Shown piece after piece: positions 26,533 to 35,169 of a DNA stretch of 64,000 nt (position 1 is its first letter; each line of letters starts with the position of its first letter). The position numbers were made by a program, and so were the translations under genes. The notes under the pieces are model-generated. The model was not told the DNA's origin, searched no databases, and worked only from the letters and a program-made list of their open reading frames with translations. The DNA is from SAR202 cluster bacterium (GTDB lineage: Bacteria; Chloroflexota; Dehalococcoidia; Lucifugimonadales; VGZR01): positions 19,640 through 83,639 of the forward strand of contig VGZR01000007.1 in the NCBI GenBank assembly GCA_016872515.1, read 5' to 3'.

Positions 26533-27855
26533 CTATGTGCCAAGCAGAGAGTTCAGCACCTCGCGGGCCTTTTCGAGTTGCTTCACGTCGGTGTCGCGGG
26601 CATCGAAGCCGGAGACCTCGACGTCTGGCTTGAGGCCCGTGCCCTGAATCAGGTGGCCGTCGGGAGTGAACCAGTGAGCGGTTGTGATCCACACGCCGCC
26701 GCCGTTGCTCAGCGGCCGCAGGATGTTCACACTGCCCTTGCCGAAGGTGGTCCCCCCGATGATGGTCGCCCGCTTGTGGTCCATCAGGGCGCCGGTGAGC
26801 ACTTCGCTGGCGCTGGCGCTGCCCTGGTTCACCAGCACGACCATCGGTATGTCTTTGAGTTGCCCACCCTCGCGGACTTTGTGGTTAGTTGTGGTTCCGT
26901 TGCCGTCTATCTGGTACAGCACCAGACCGCTGTCTAGGAACTGACTGGCTACGTCAATGACCGAGCTGAGCAGCCCGCCCGGGTTGTCGCGCAGGTCGAG
27001 GATAAGCGCCTCGGCGCCCTGGTCAACCGCGGCCTTTACCAACGAAGCCATCAAGTCAGCCGTGTCAGGATAGAAGCTCGTCAGCCGGACGTGGGCGATC
27101 TTGTCGCCTGGCTGGCTCCTGAGAAACACATGCTCGAGCGGGATGACGCCACGAACAATCTCCAGTTCGATTGGGTCTAGGGCGCCGATATGCAGAACCA
27201 GGAGGCGGACAGGTGTGCCTTCGGGGCCTCGGATGCGGTTGACTGCGTCCATCACACTCCAGCCTTCGATGCTAACACCGTCAACTTCGAGGATGATATC
27301 GCCAGACCTGATGCCCGCAGCCTCCGCCGGGCTGCCTGCGATGGGGGCCACGATGACGAGCTTGCCAGCCGGGTTCATCGAGACGTTGGCGCCGATGCCT
27401 TCGAACTTGCCCTGGAAGACGTCTTTGGAGTCAACGGCCATGGTCTCGGGAGAGACGTAGCCAGTGTGTGGGTCGCCGACGGCCTCAAGCATCCCACGGA
27501 CCGCGGCCTCGGAAAGTTTAGCGGGGTCGAGGTTCGCCCTTTCCACAAAGTCCTTAGTCAGGTATGACCAGGTTTCCCAGACGATCTTAAGTTCTGCTGG
27601 GACGTCTGAAGGGGTTTTCAAAGGCTGATCGGGAGGGATGACCTCCACAGACTCTTCGGCTTTACCGAAGGACCCAGAAGCCTGTTTTTCGGCAGTCACC
27701 TCGGATTGGACCACGGAGGTCTCCGTAGCCGGCTGCGCCTCTTTGCTGCACCCAACAAAAAACGTCGCCGCAATGAGCGCCACGGCGAGGACCAAGCCGG
27801 CCGCCGCCGGATGGCGGCGGGAAGAGTAGAACATCCTGAACGATGCGAACATCAT
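26533..27855 (-). CDS. ctpA: Carboxy-terminal processing protease (S41 family), lipoprotein
   Basis: A membrane-anchored serine protease of about 440 aa. The signal sequence ends in a lipobox-like FFVGC. A PDZ domain follows (IVAPIAGSPAEAAGIRSGDI), then the S41 core (LILDLRDNPGGLLSSVIDVA), with catalytic Ser in NQGSASASEV and Lys in TTFGKGSVN. I start at ATG 27855, just before M-F-A-S-F-R-M-F; the frame is open to 28026, but those residues do not look like a signal peptide. Cells use such proteases to trim or degrade envelope proteins. It is 15 bp upstream of smpB. Confidence 0.92.
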   Translation of the reverse strand: MMFASFRMFYSSRRHPAAAGLVLAVALIAATFFVGCSKEAQPATETSVVQSEVTAEKQASGSFGKAEESVEVIPPDQPLKTPSDVPAELKIVWETWSYLTKDFVERANLDPAKLSEAAVRGMLEAVGDPHTGYVSPETMAVDSKDVFQGKFEGIGANVSMNPAGKLVIVAPIAGSPAEAAGIRSGDIILEVDGVSIEGWSVMDAVNRIRGPEGTPVRLLVLHIGALDPIELEIVRGVIPLEHVFLRSQPGDKIAHVRLTSFYPDTADLMASLVKAAVDQGAEALILDLRDNPGGLLSSVIDVASQFLDSGLVLYQIDGNGTTTNHKVREGGQLKDIPMVVLVNQGSASASEVLTGALMDHKRATIIGGTTFGKGSVNILRPLSNGGGVWITTAHWFTPDGHLIQGTGLKPDVEVSGFDARDTDVKQLEKAREVLNSLLGT

Positions 27856-28115
27856 CGAAAACACCACCACGAACTTAGTTCCGGAGCTATACCAATACAA
27901 CGTATAGGCGGGCGCGAGAGATGTAAACGGAATGGTGAGGCCACAGGCATCACGGTAATTGTAGCGTGCCTTCGCTGGGCTTGCTTGGCAGGGGGGGCGC
28001 TGCCCTTCCAACAGGGCTAAAGGCATGGCTCACATAGGGCCCTTCACGTCTTTTCTGGAGGTGTTAGAGAACCGAAAGGTTATCAATACCTCTCAGAAAA
28101 GAGATGAAAAGAACA

Positions 28116-28144
28116 TTGACATTAGTCTAGAACGGGCTTATAGT
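28116..28144 (+). promoter_or_regulatory. Consensus sigma70-type promoter upstream of the TIR-like gene
   Basis: Perfect -35 TTGACA (28116-28121), 17-bp spacer, -10 TATAGT (28139-28144). Transcription would start near 28151 and give an untranslated leader of about 140 nt before the ATG at 28292. Confidence 0.75.
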
Positions 28145-28251
28145 CAGCCACGGATACTCATCAGGGAACAGTACAGGTCATGGCGCCTAGCTCTGTGTCC
28201 CGCCGCAAAACTGGAACGTGCCCCGGGGCCCGTCTAATTTGACATAACTAT

Positions 28252-28280
28252 GCGCGAGTCCAGGCTCGCGCCTTTCTTTT
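28252..28280 (+). terminator. Terminator-like hairpin in the leader of the TIR-like gene
   Basis: Stem GCGCGAG/CTCGCGC with loop TCCAGG, followed by CTTTCTTTT, ending 11 bp before the start codon and immediately before the GGGAGG ribosome binding site. It could attenuate the gene or end a small RNA of about 130 nt that starts at the upstream promoter. Confidence 0.6.
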
Positions 28281-28291
28281 GGGAGGCGTAT

Positions 28292-29320
28292 ATGGCTGAC
28301 GACGGCGCTTCCGCCAAACGGCAACGGCGTCCGCACCCGTTCCCAGTGAATGCCTTGGAAGAGGCGCTTACGGTAGCTCAGTCCATCAAGGATGGGAACG
28401 CCGGCTTGCCTTTCGACAGGATCCTTCTCGCCGAGGCGCTGAGGTCCACGCCCAAGAGCAGCGCCTTCGTCCGTACGCTCGGTTCGTCCGAGCGGTACGG
28501 GCTGACAGCCGGGGGCGCGAGCTCTGCGAGGATCGCGCTGACGCCCGTGGGGCGAGCCGCGGTAGCGCCGACCACGCCGGAGGAGCGGCGCCGCGCTCTT
28601 GTGAAGGCGGCCTTGATGCCCGAGGTGTTCGGCAGGTTCTACCAGCGGTTCGAGGGCCAGAAGATGCTTGAGGGTGAGTACGCCCGCAACCTCTTGGAGC
28701 AAGAGCTGGGAGTCCATCCTCAGCTCTCAGCGGAGTGTTTGAGCATCATCATGGTCAACGGGAGATTCGCGGACATCCTCCGCGAGGTCGGCGGCTCGTG
28801 GTACGTCAGGCACCTTGCCGCCGAGCCGCCAGAGGCAGCGGACGGAGCAGCGCCGCCATCCGGACGTCCGGCGTCCGAGGCGCAGCCGGGTGGCAAGGTC
28901 CTGGTCGCGCACATGGGGAGGCCCGACGCGGCCAAGCATGTGGGGGCGTTGCTGGCAGAGTTCGGCATCGCCCACAGCGCCGCGGACTGTGCAGTCGACG
29001 GGGCCAGGCCAGTGCCGGAGGGTGTGGCAGAGGCGATGCGTGGGTGCAGTTCCGCAGTGCTCATCGTCACGCCCGATGGGACAAACGGCCGTGAGAATGG
29101 CATAACTCCCAAAGTCCCGCCCCGGATAGTCCACCACGTCGGCGCGGCGTCGGTCCTGTACGGTCAGCGGTTCATCATCCTGAAGGAGAACGGTCTGGAT
29201 ACGAGCGGCTACGCCGACGGAGTGCCCACCGTGGGGTATGAGCCAGGCCGGTTGGCGGAGGCTGTCGGGCCGCTGATGGTGGCACTGCACAAGGCCGGGG
29301 TCATCAGGGTCAGTGGCTAG
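28292..29320 (+). CDS. Two-domain protein with C-terminal TIR-like predicted nucleotide-binding domain
   Basis: A 342-aa protein. The N-terminal half (about 30-175) looks helical and winged-helix-like (FDRILLAEALRSTPKSSAF, RIALTPVGRAAVAPTTPEER, EFGRFYQRFEG-like segment). The C-terminal part (about 202-342) resembles the TIR-like PF10137 family: KVLVAHMGRPDAAKHV, SSAVLIVTPDG, PPRIVHHVGAASVLYGQRFI, then a closing strand-helix. Relatives are nucleotide-binding or NAD-consuming effectors, often in defence. ATG 28292 has GGGAGG upstream; the in-frame ATG at 28250 lies inside a hairpin. Function is inferred. Confidence 0.6.
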   Translation: MADDGASAKRQRRPHPFPVNALEEALTVAQSIKDGNAGLPFDRILLAEALRSTPKSSAFVRTLGSSERYGLTAGGASSARIALTPVGRAAVAPTTPEERRRALVKAALMPEVFGRFYQRFEGQKMLEGEYARNLLEQELGVHPQLSAECLSIIMVNGRFADILREVGGSWYVRHLAAEPPEAADGAAPPSGRPASEAQPGGKVLVAHMGRPDAAKHVGALLAEFGIAHSAADCAVDGARPVPEGVAEAMRGCSSAVLIVTPDGTNGRENGITPKVPPRIVHHVGAASVLYGQRFIILKENGLDTSGYADGVPTVGYEPGRLAEAVGPLMVALHKAGVIRVSG

Positions 29321-29524
29321 TCCGGCTGGGTACCCTGGCCCTCATTTCCAACCCGCATGTACTTTACATAACATGTATAGTGCGAAGATAAACTAGCTAG
29401 TCGGTAGCTATTGTTGAAGGACGCCCTATGGCCACTGCTAGGCCTTGAGGCGCGCCTTCGGCTCATAGGACACGCCATAGCGCATGGTCCCCACGGCTGA
29501 GCGTGCGAGGACCCTGGGGGTCGG

Positions 29525-30667
29525 TCAGTGGGATTGCACTACGGCTGTCCGAAGGCCAGCTCCACTCCCCTGGTACAGGGTTTCGTCCATCCGCTCGAAC
29601 AGTTGGCCAAGGCCGTCCCCGCGCGTCGCCGAGACCAGGAGTGTCGGGACAGGCTCTCGCGGCCCTCTCCTGTTGATGCTGGCCAGTCCTGCGGGCACTG
29701 TCCCCTCCGGCAGAAGGTCGGCCTTGTTGAGCACGAGGAGCTTGGGCTTGTCCGATACCTTAAGGTCCTTGAGCACCCCTTCCACGAGGTCCACGTGCTC
29801 GCCCGCGTTGCGGTGCGTGATGTCCACGACATGCAGGATGAGCGACGCCTCCGAGATCTCCTCCAGCGTGGCGCGGAAGGCGGCCACCAGGGTTGTCGGC
29901 AGCTTCTGGATGAAACCGACGGTGTCGGTGAGGAGTGCCGGACGGCCCGAGGGCAGCCGCACCTTGCGGGTGACGGGGTCGAGGGTCATGAAGAGCTTGT
30001 CGGCGGAGGCGACGCCCGCGTCGGTCAGCGCGTTCATCAGCGTGCTCTTGCCGGCGTTGGTGTAACCAACGAGGCTGACGACGGGGATGCCTTGCTGGCG
30101 GCGGCGGGAGCGGTACAGCTCGCGGTGGGTCCGCACGTCCTCCAGGCTGCGCTTGAGGCGCTGGATGCGGCCGCGAACGAGCCGGCGGTCGGTCTCGAGC
30201 TGGGTCTCGCCCGGGCCGCGGGTGCCGATGCCGCCGCCGAGGCGCTCCAGGTGGGACCACTGGCCCGCCAGGCGGGGCAGCAGGTATTCGTGCTGGGCCA
30301 GCTCCACCTGGAGGCGGCCCTCGTGGGTCTGGGCGCGGCGGGCGAAGATGTCGAGGATGAGCGCTGTGCGGTCTATGATTTTCACGCCACCCAGCGCCTC
30401 CTCCATGTTCTCCTGCTGGGACGGCGTCAATTCGTCGTCGCAGATGACGGTGTCTATGCGTTGAGATACAAGGCTGGCTTTCACCTCTTCGAGTTTGCCC
30501 TGGCCGAGGTAGGAGTGGCTCTGGCGCTCAAGGCGCTGGATGACCGTGCCCGCGACGTAGGCCCCGGCGCTGCGCACCAACTCGGCGAGCTCGGCGATGG
30601 AGTCATCGGGCGCCCAGACGGAGTGGTGGCCCTTGACAACGGCGCTTACGAGGAAGGCCCGCTCCAT
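29525..30667 (-). CDS. hflX: GTPase HflX
   Basis: A 380-aa ribosome-associated GTPase. The N-terminal domain (VIQRLERQSHSYLGQGKLEE, DDELTPSQQENMEE) leads into the HflX hallmark GGGIGTRGPGETQLETDRR. The G domain follows with G1 GYTNAGKST, G3 DTVGFIQKLP and G4 NKAD. HflX splits stalled or heat-damaged 70S ribosomes. It ends the minus-strand cluster miaA-dapF-dapL-hflX, 46 bp after dapL. The 204-bp gap to the convergent TIR-like gene holds nothing I can name. Confidence 0.96.
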   Translation of the reverse strand: MERAFLVSAVVKGHHSVWAPDDSIAELAELVRSAGAYVAGTVIQRLERQSHSYLGQGKLEEVKASLVSQRIDTVICDDELTPSQQENMEEALGGVKIIDRTALILDIFARRAQTHEGRLQVELAQHEYLLPRLAGQWSHLERLGGGIGTRGPGETQLETDRRLVRGRIQRLKRSLEDVRTHRELYRSRRRQQGIPVVSLVGYTNAGKSTLMNALTDAGVASADKLFMTLDPVTRKVRLPSGRPALLTDTVGFIQKLPTTLVAAFRATLEEISEASLILHVVDITHRNAGEHVDLVEGVLKDLKVSDKPKLLVLNKADLLPEGTVPAGLASINRRGPREPVPTLLVSATRGDGLGQLFERMDETLYQGSGAGLRTAVVQSH

Positions 30668-30713
30668 GCGGGGCCGGGTCGAGACTGCGCTTTTGGTTAT
30701 TGCGGCGGCCTCC

Positions 30714-31913
30714 TCAGCTTTTTGCCGACTTGTCGAGCATCTGCGACCTGGGCGGGACTTTGAGGCTGGCCAGGCGCTCCAGGCCGACCTTCAGGTCTTC
30801 CTCGGAGATGGTCAGGGATAGGCGGATGTAGCCCTCGCCGAACTTGCCGTAGCCCGTGCCGGGGGTCACCACCACGTCTCGCTCCTCCAGGAGCATCTTA
30901 GTAAACTCGGCCGACGTGTAGCCTTCCGGCACACGCGCCCAGATGTACAGGCTGGCCTTGGGTGCTTGGACGCGCAGGCCGATGCCCTGAAGCGCCTTGA
31001 CCACGCGGTCGCGGCGGCTCTTGTAGATGGCGTTGCGCTCGGCGATGTAGGTGTCGGGCGTGTCCATCGCCTCGATGGCCATGTACTGAATGGCCTGGGG
31101 GACGCCGGAGTCGAGATTGGACTTGACGGTCATCAGGGCCTTGATCATGTTGGCATTGCCAACGGCCATGCCGATGCGCCAGCCGGTCATGTTGTAGCTC
31201 TTGGAGAGCGAGTGGAACTCCATGCCGATGTCCATGGCGCCGGGGGTCTGGAGGAAGCTCTGAGGCCGGTAGCCTTCGTAGCCCACCTCGGTGTAGCAGG
31301 CGTCGTGGAGCACGGCCACGTCGTACCTCTTGCCGAACTCCACCGCCTTCTTGTAGAAGTCCGGCCCGGCCACGGCGCCCGTTGGGTTGTTGGGATAGTT
31401 GATCCAGAGCACCTTGGCCCTCTTGGCGACGGCGGGCGTGATGGCATCGAGGTCCGGCAGCCAGCCGCTCTCTTCCTTGAGGGGCAGCCAGTGGCACTCG
31501 CCGCCGGCGAACCAGGTACCGACGGAGTACACGGGGTAGCCCGGGTCAGGCACCAGCGCGATGTCGCCGGGGTCTATGAAGCACAGGGCCGCGTGGCCGA
31601 TGCCTTCCTTGGCGCCGATGAGGGGCAGGACCTCCTTGTCGGGGTCCAGGGACAGGCCGAAGCGGCGCTGATACCAGCGGGCGACGGCCTGCCGGAAGGC
31701 GGGCAAGCCGTCCGTCTCGGGGTAGCGGTGGTTGGGCCGGTCGAGGGCGGACTGGCGCAGCTTCTCCACCACGTTGTCGGGCGTGGCGAGGTCTGGGTCG
31801 CCGATGCCGAAGCTAATGACACGGATGCCCTTGGCGCGCTTCTCCGCGATCTTGCGGCTGATCTCAACGAAGAGGTATGGAGGTACTTTGGCGAGTCGTT
31901 GCGAAAGTCTCAT
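30714..31913 (-). CDS. dapL: LL-diaminopimelate aminotransferase
   Basis: A 399-aa class I PLP aminotransferase that makes LL-diaminopimelate directly from tetrahydrodipicolinate, bypassing the acylated route. Key blocks: VISFGIGDPDLATPDNVVE, NHRYPETDGLPAFRQAVA, INYPNNPTGAVA, and the PLP lysine in FHSLSKSYNMTGWRIG. DapL enzymes start with the same R-L-x-x-V-P-P-Y-L-F pattern. Being next to dapF, the following pathway enzyme, supports DapL over a general aspartate/alanine aminotransferase. Confidence 0.88.
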   Translation of the reverse strand: MRLSQRLAKVPPYLFVEISRKIAEKRAKGIRVISFGIGDPDLATPDNVVEKLRQSALDRPNHRYPETDGLPAFRQAVARWYQRRFGLSLDPDKEVLPLIGAKEGIGHAALCFIDPGDIALVPDPGYPVYSVGTWFAGGECHWLPLKEESGWLPDLDAITPAVAKRAKVLWINYPNNPTGAVAGPDFYKKAVEFGKRYDVAVLHDACYTEVGYEGYRPQSFLQTPGAMDIGMEFHSLSKSYNMTGWRIGMAVGNANMIKALMTVKSNLDSGVPQAIQYMAIEAMDTPDTYIAERNAIYKSRRDRVVKALQGIGLRVQAPKASLYIWARVPEGYTSAEFTKMLLEERDVVVTPGTGYGKFGEGYIRLSLTISEEDLKVGLERLASLKVPPRSQMLDKSAKS

Positions 31914-31932
31914 TCAGTCTCCGGCTGTGAAA

Positions 31933-31978
31933 TGTCGTTCTGAGCGTAAAGAGCTTCTTCGTTTCGCTCAGAAAGACA
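31933..31978. repeat. Imperfect palindrome between dapF and dapL
   Basis: Inverted repeat TGTC-G-TTCTGAGCG with CGCTCAGAA-A-GACA (one mismatch) around an 18-nt AAGAGCTTCTT-rich centre. It looks like a small dispersed palindromic element. It is followed by GTTATGTCAAATTAGA (31985-32000), which also occurs, inverted, at 28233-28248. Confidence 0.7.
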
Positions 31979-32025
31979 GGCTCCGTTATGTCAAATTAGA
32001 TGTGGAAGCTAGATAATACTCCGCC

Positions 32026-32871
32026 CTACGTGGGCCACTCGCCCTCGAAAATCTTCTCGACCGGGCCTTCGAGTATGACGGGGCCGCTGCCTTGCCAATG
32101 GACTTGGAGGTCCCCGCCGGGGAGTGAGAGGGTCACGTCGTCGCCGGCCCTGCCCTGCGTACGCGCGACGGCGGCGACAGCGCAGGCGCCTGTGCCGCAA
32201 GCCAGGGTGATGCCCGAACCGCGCTCCCACACGCGCACCTTGAGATGGGAGGGCGAGAGGACGTTGACCACCTCGAAGTTCACCCTCTTGGGGAACATCG
32301 GGTGGTGCTCGACGAGCGGGCCAAGCTTGTCCAGCGGCAACTTGTCCACGGGCGAATCGAGGAAGGCGACAGCATGGGGGTTGCCCATCGAGGCGCAGCT
32401 TATCTTGAAGGTGTGCCCGTCCACCGTGAGGGGGTAGTTCACGACCCTGCTCTCCCCAGGGAGGTTTACCGGAATGTCCTTGGCCTCGAAGCGGGGGACG
32501 CCCATGGAGACACGGGCTCGGGACATTGTGCCGTTCTGGTAGATAGGGGTTACCTCCAGCACGCCCGCCAGCGTCTCCACCGACACGGGCTTGTCCTTGC
32601 GCGGGATGATGCCCTTCTCCAGCGCGAAGCTGACCAGACAGCGGATGCCGTTGCCGCACATCTCGCCCTCGGAGCCATCGGCGTTGAACATCTGCATCCG
32701 CAGGTCGGCCTTTGAGGACGGCAGCGCGAGGATGAGGCCGTCTGAGCCGGCGCCGAAGTGGCGGTCGCTCATCTTGACCGCCAGCTTGGGCCAGTCGGTC
32801 TTTGCCGTGCGGCCGTCAACGTAGAGGTAGTCGTTGCCGGCGCCATGCATCTTGGTGAACTTGATGGTCAT
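32026..32871 (-). CDS. dapF: Diaminopimelate epimerase
   Basis: A 281-aa PLP-independent epimerase converting LL- to meso-diaminopimelate for lysine and peptidoglycan. Both catalytic cysteines are present: NADGSEGEMCGNGIRCL near residue 80 and ACGTGACAVA near residue 225. The N-terminus (IKFTKMHGAGNDYLYVDG) is canonical. It sits between miaA (39 bp) and dapL (112 bp, with a palindromic element in the gap). Confidence 0.96.
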   Translation of the reverse strand: MTIKFTKMHGAGNDYLYVDGRTAKTDWPKLAVKMSDRHFGAGSDGLILALPSSKADLRMQMFNADGSEGEMCGNGIRCLVSFALEKGIIPRKDKPVSVETLAGVLEVTPIYQNGTMSRARVSMGVPRFEAKDIPVNLPGESRVVNYPLTVDGHTFKISCASMGNPHAVAFLDSPVDKLPLDKLGPLVEHHPMFPKRVNFEVVNVLSPSHLKVRVWERGSGITLACGTGACAVAAVARTQGRAGDDVTLSLPGGDLQVHWQGSGPVILEGPVEKIFEGEWPT

Positions 32872-32910
32872 CGATCAATCCTCTGGTGCATGGGCCATTT
32901 TAGCATTCCC

Positions 32911-33825
32911 CTACCCTCTCCATCGCTTCGCCTCGGCGAACGCTGTGTTAACGCCGTCCTCGCGCGCCTCGTACCAGCAGATGCGCTTGTCCGTCAGGCG
33001 GAACCAGGCGTACTGTTGACGGGCGAAGCGATGGGTGCGGGTTTTGATCTTTGCGACGGCCTCGGCCAAGGGCCAGTCGCCCTGCAAGTGGCGGACGAGT
33101 TCGCCGTAGCCGAGGCTGGACATGGATGGCAGCTCCGGCCCGTGGCCCATGCGCAGGAGCGACTCCACCTCCTGGACCCAGCCCGCGGCAATCATAGCGT
33201 CCACGCGGGCGTCTATGCGGGCGTACAACTCGGCGCGGGGCAGCGTTAGGCCGATGACGAGGGCGTCGAAAGGTTTGGCTGCTGACGGTCGCGCGGACGG
33301 TTTCTGGCCGGATTCCAAAACCTCGAGGGCACGGATGACGCGGCGGACGTTCCGAGGGTCTATGCGCTTGGCCGCGTCGGGATCGAGCCGCGCCAGCTCG
33401 CTGTAGAGAGTATCGGGGCCCTCGTCGCGGGCACACTGCTCCAGGCGTTGCCGCAGGGTCGTATCGGGCGCCACCTCGGGGACGTCCCACCTCTCCAGGA
33501 GGGCGATGGCGTACTGGCCGGTTCCCCCCACGACGACGGGCACGCGGCCATGAGCCTGTATGCCGCCGATGGCCTGGTTGGCGAGGCGGAGGAAGAGCGC
33601 CAGGCTGAAATCACCGTCGGGGTCGAGGATGTCCACGAGGTGATGTGGGATGCGGGCGCGGTCACCCGGCGGTGGCTTGGCGGTGCCGATGTCCATGTGG
33701 CGATAGACCTGGCGGCTGTCGGCGCTGACGATTTCGCCGCCAAGCTCCTCGGCCAGGCGCATGGCGAAGGCGGACTTGCCGACGGCGGTAGGGCCGACGA
33801 CGGCCAGCAGGGGTAACATGCTCAT
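32911..33825 (-). CDS. miaA: tRNA dimethylallyltransferase MiaA
   Basis: About 304 aa. Transfers a dimethylallyl group to A37 of tRNAs reading UNN codons. P-loop GPTAVGKSAF, DSRQVYRHMDIGTAKP, IPHHLVDILDPD, VVVGGTGQYAIALL and DPRNVRRVIRALEV are all present. I start at ATG 33825 (M-S-M-L-P-L-L), as homologues do; the frame is open to 33924 but the extra residues are not family-like and would overlap the divergent MFS start at 33907. The 81-bp divergent gap should hold promoters for both genes. Confidence 0.93.
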   Translation of the reverse strand: MSMLPLLAVVGPTAVGKSAFAMRLAEELGGEIVSADSRQVYRHMDIGTAKPPPGDRARIPHHLVDILDPDGDFSLALFLRLANQAIGGIQAHGRVPVVVGGTGQYAIALLERWDVPEVAPDTTLRQRLEQCARDEGPDTLYSELARLDPDAAKRIDPRNVRRVIRALEVLESGQKPSARPSAAKPFDALVIGLTLPRAELYARIDARVDAMIAAGWVQEVESLLRMGHGPELPSMSSLGYGELVRHLQGDWPLAEAVAKIKTRTHRFARQQYAWFRLTDKRICWYEAREDGVNTAFAEAKRWRG

Positions 33826-33906
33826 GCGACGCTCACGCGACTCTTCCTTGACTGATAGCTTATCCTGTTCCGGCTGTCGAGGGTTGCACAGGTCGAACAA
33901 ACGCGT

Positions 33907-35163
33907 GTGGTGACGAAGAACCACGTGGCAACAGCTGTGCCTGGAAAGAACCCCGCCCGTTGGCGGATGCTGGCGCTGGTGTGGGCGGTGTACGCCTCGT
34001 TCGGGATAACGGTCGGGTCGATCCCTCCGCTGGTAGAACCCATCGTGGAGGACCTAGGCATCTCCTACAGTGGGATGGGCCTCATCCTAGGCTCCTGGCA
34101 GCTGGTGTACATCGTCACTGCGTTCCCGATGGGGATGTTGGTGGACAGACTGGGCACGCGCAAGGCGCTGGGCCTGGGTGTCCTCATCGTCTGGCTGTCG
34201 CTGGTCTTGAGGGGTGTGGCAGGAGACTTCCTGACGCTGTTCCTGGCGGTGGCGCTCCTCGGCGTGGGCGGACCGCTCATCTCCATCGGCGCTCCGAAGG
34301 TCGTATCACAATGGTTCGATGGGAAGGAGCGCAGCCTAGCGGCGGGCATCTACGCCGCGGCGCCGGTGGCCGGCGGGGTGCTGTCACTTGCGACCGCGAG
34401 CAGCGCAGTGCTCTCGCTGACCGGCACATGGCGGGGCATTGCACTAGTGTACGGGGCAGTCGTTCTGCTGGCGATGGCGGCGTGGTGGCTGTTCGCCAAG
34501 GATGCGCCACAGACCGCTACTGCGTCAGGCGGCGTTCAAGAAGGCCGTAAGGCATCCCCATTGAGCGGCCTGGCGAGTCTGCTCCGGATACGCAACGTCC
34601 AACTGCTGCTGGTGCTTGCCATCGCCACATTCTTCCTGAACCACGGTCTGGAGGCGTGGGTGCCGACGCTGCTCAAGGAGCGTGGGATGACGCTGGCGGC
34701 GGCAGGCTTCTGGACGGCGTTCGCCGCTGCACTCGGCGCGGTGGGCGCGATGGTCGTGTCGGGGATTGCGACGCACGGGCGGCGGGTCGCGGTGATGGCC
34801 GTGCTGCTCGCGGTGGCGTCCGGCACCATCGCTGTCATGGCGTTCGCGGACGGCCCTGTGATTTTGGCGCCGCTGCTGGTGTCGAGCTGGGTTCGGCAGC
34901 CGATGATGCCGGTGCTCTCTCTGGTGCTCATGGAGACACCGGGAGTCGGGGCTGCGCGTATTGGGGCGGCGATGGGACTGTTCTTCGCCGCGGCCGAGAT
35001 AGGCGGGTTCGGCGCGCCGGTGCTGGTGGGACTGCTGCGTGATGCGACCGGTTCGCTGACGTGGGGTGTGCTGTCGCTGGCCATCGTCGGCGGGGCGCTG
35101 CTCGTCGCGATGCCGTTCGTGAAGGAGACGAAGGCACCCGAAAGCCAGACCGGGACGGGGTGA
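33907..35163 (+). CDS. Major facilitator superfamily transporter (CynX/NimT-like)
   Basis: A 418-aa protein with about twelve transmembrane helices in two halves joined by a loop (FAKDAPQTATASGGVQEGRK). The MFS motif between helices 2 and 3 is visible (GMLVDRLGTRKALGLG). General pattern resembles cyanate/nitroimidazole-type exporters of the CynX group, but the substrate is not predictable. It starts with tandem GTG codons (33907 or 33910), is divergent from miaA and convergent with tpiA. Confidence 0.85.
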   Translation: MVTKNHVATAVPGKNPARWRMLALVWAVYASFGITVGSIPPLVEPIVEDLGISYSGMGLILGSWQLVYIVTAFPMGMLVDRLGTRKALGLGVLIVWLSLVLRGVAGDFLTLFLAVALLGVGGPLISIGAPKVVSQWFDGKERSLAAGIYAAAPVAGGVLSLATASSAVLSLTGTWRGIALVYGAVVLLAMAAWWLFAKDAPQTATASGGVQEGRKASPLSGLASLLRIRNVQLLLVLAIATFFLNHGLEAWVPTLLKERGMTLAAAGFWTAFAAALGAVGAMVVSGIATHGRRVAVMAVLLAVASGTIAVMAFADGPVILAPLLVSSWVRQPMMPVLSLVLMETPGVGAARIGAAMGLFFAAAEIGGFGAPVLVGLLRDATGSLTWGVLSLAIVGGALLVAMPFVKETKAPESQTGTG

Positions 35164-35169
35164 GACGGG

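Larger units (their letters stand above)
27856..28291. other. Divergent intergenic region with leader, no convincing gene
   Basis: A 436-bp gap between the divergent ctpA and TIR-like genes. It holds a consensus + strand promoter, a leader of about 140 nt and a terminator-like hairpin (listed separately). A 70-codon frame at 28025-28237 has no visible ribosome binding site and runs across the promoter, so I do not call it. Confidence 0.6.

Noticed and set aside
28025..28237. A 70-codon + strand frame between ctpA and the TIR-like gene
   Set aside because: No ribosome site, runs through a consensus promoter, composition unlike neighbouring genes.
29528..30763. A 411-codon + strand frame opposite hflX
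   Set aside because: Shadow of hflX; no domain-like sequence and no ribosome site.
30966..31943. A 325-codon + strand frame opposite dapL
   Set aside because: Antisense shadow rich in G/A/V/D with no recognisable family features.
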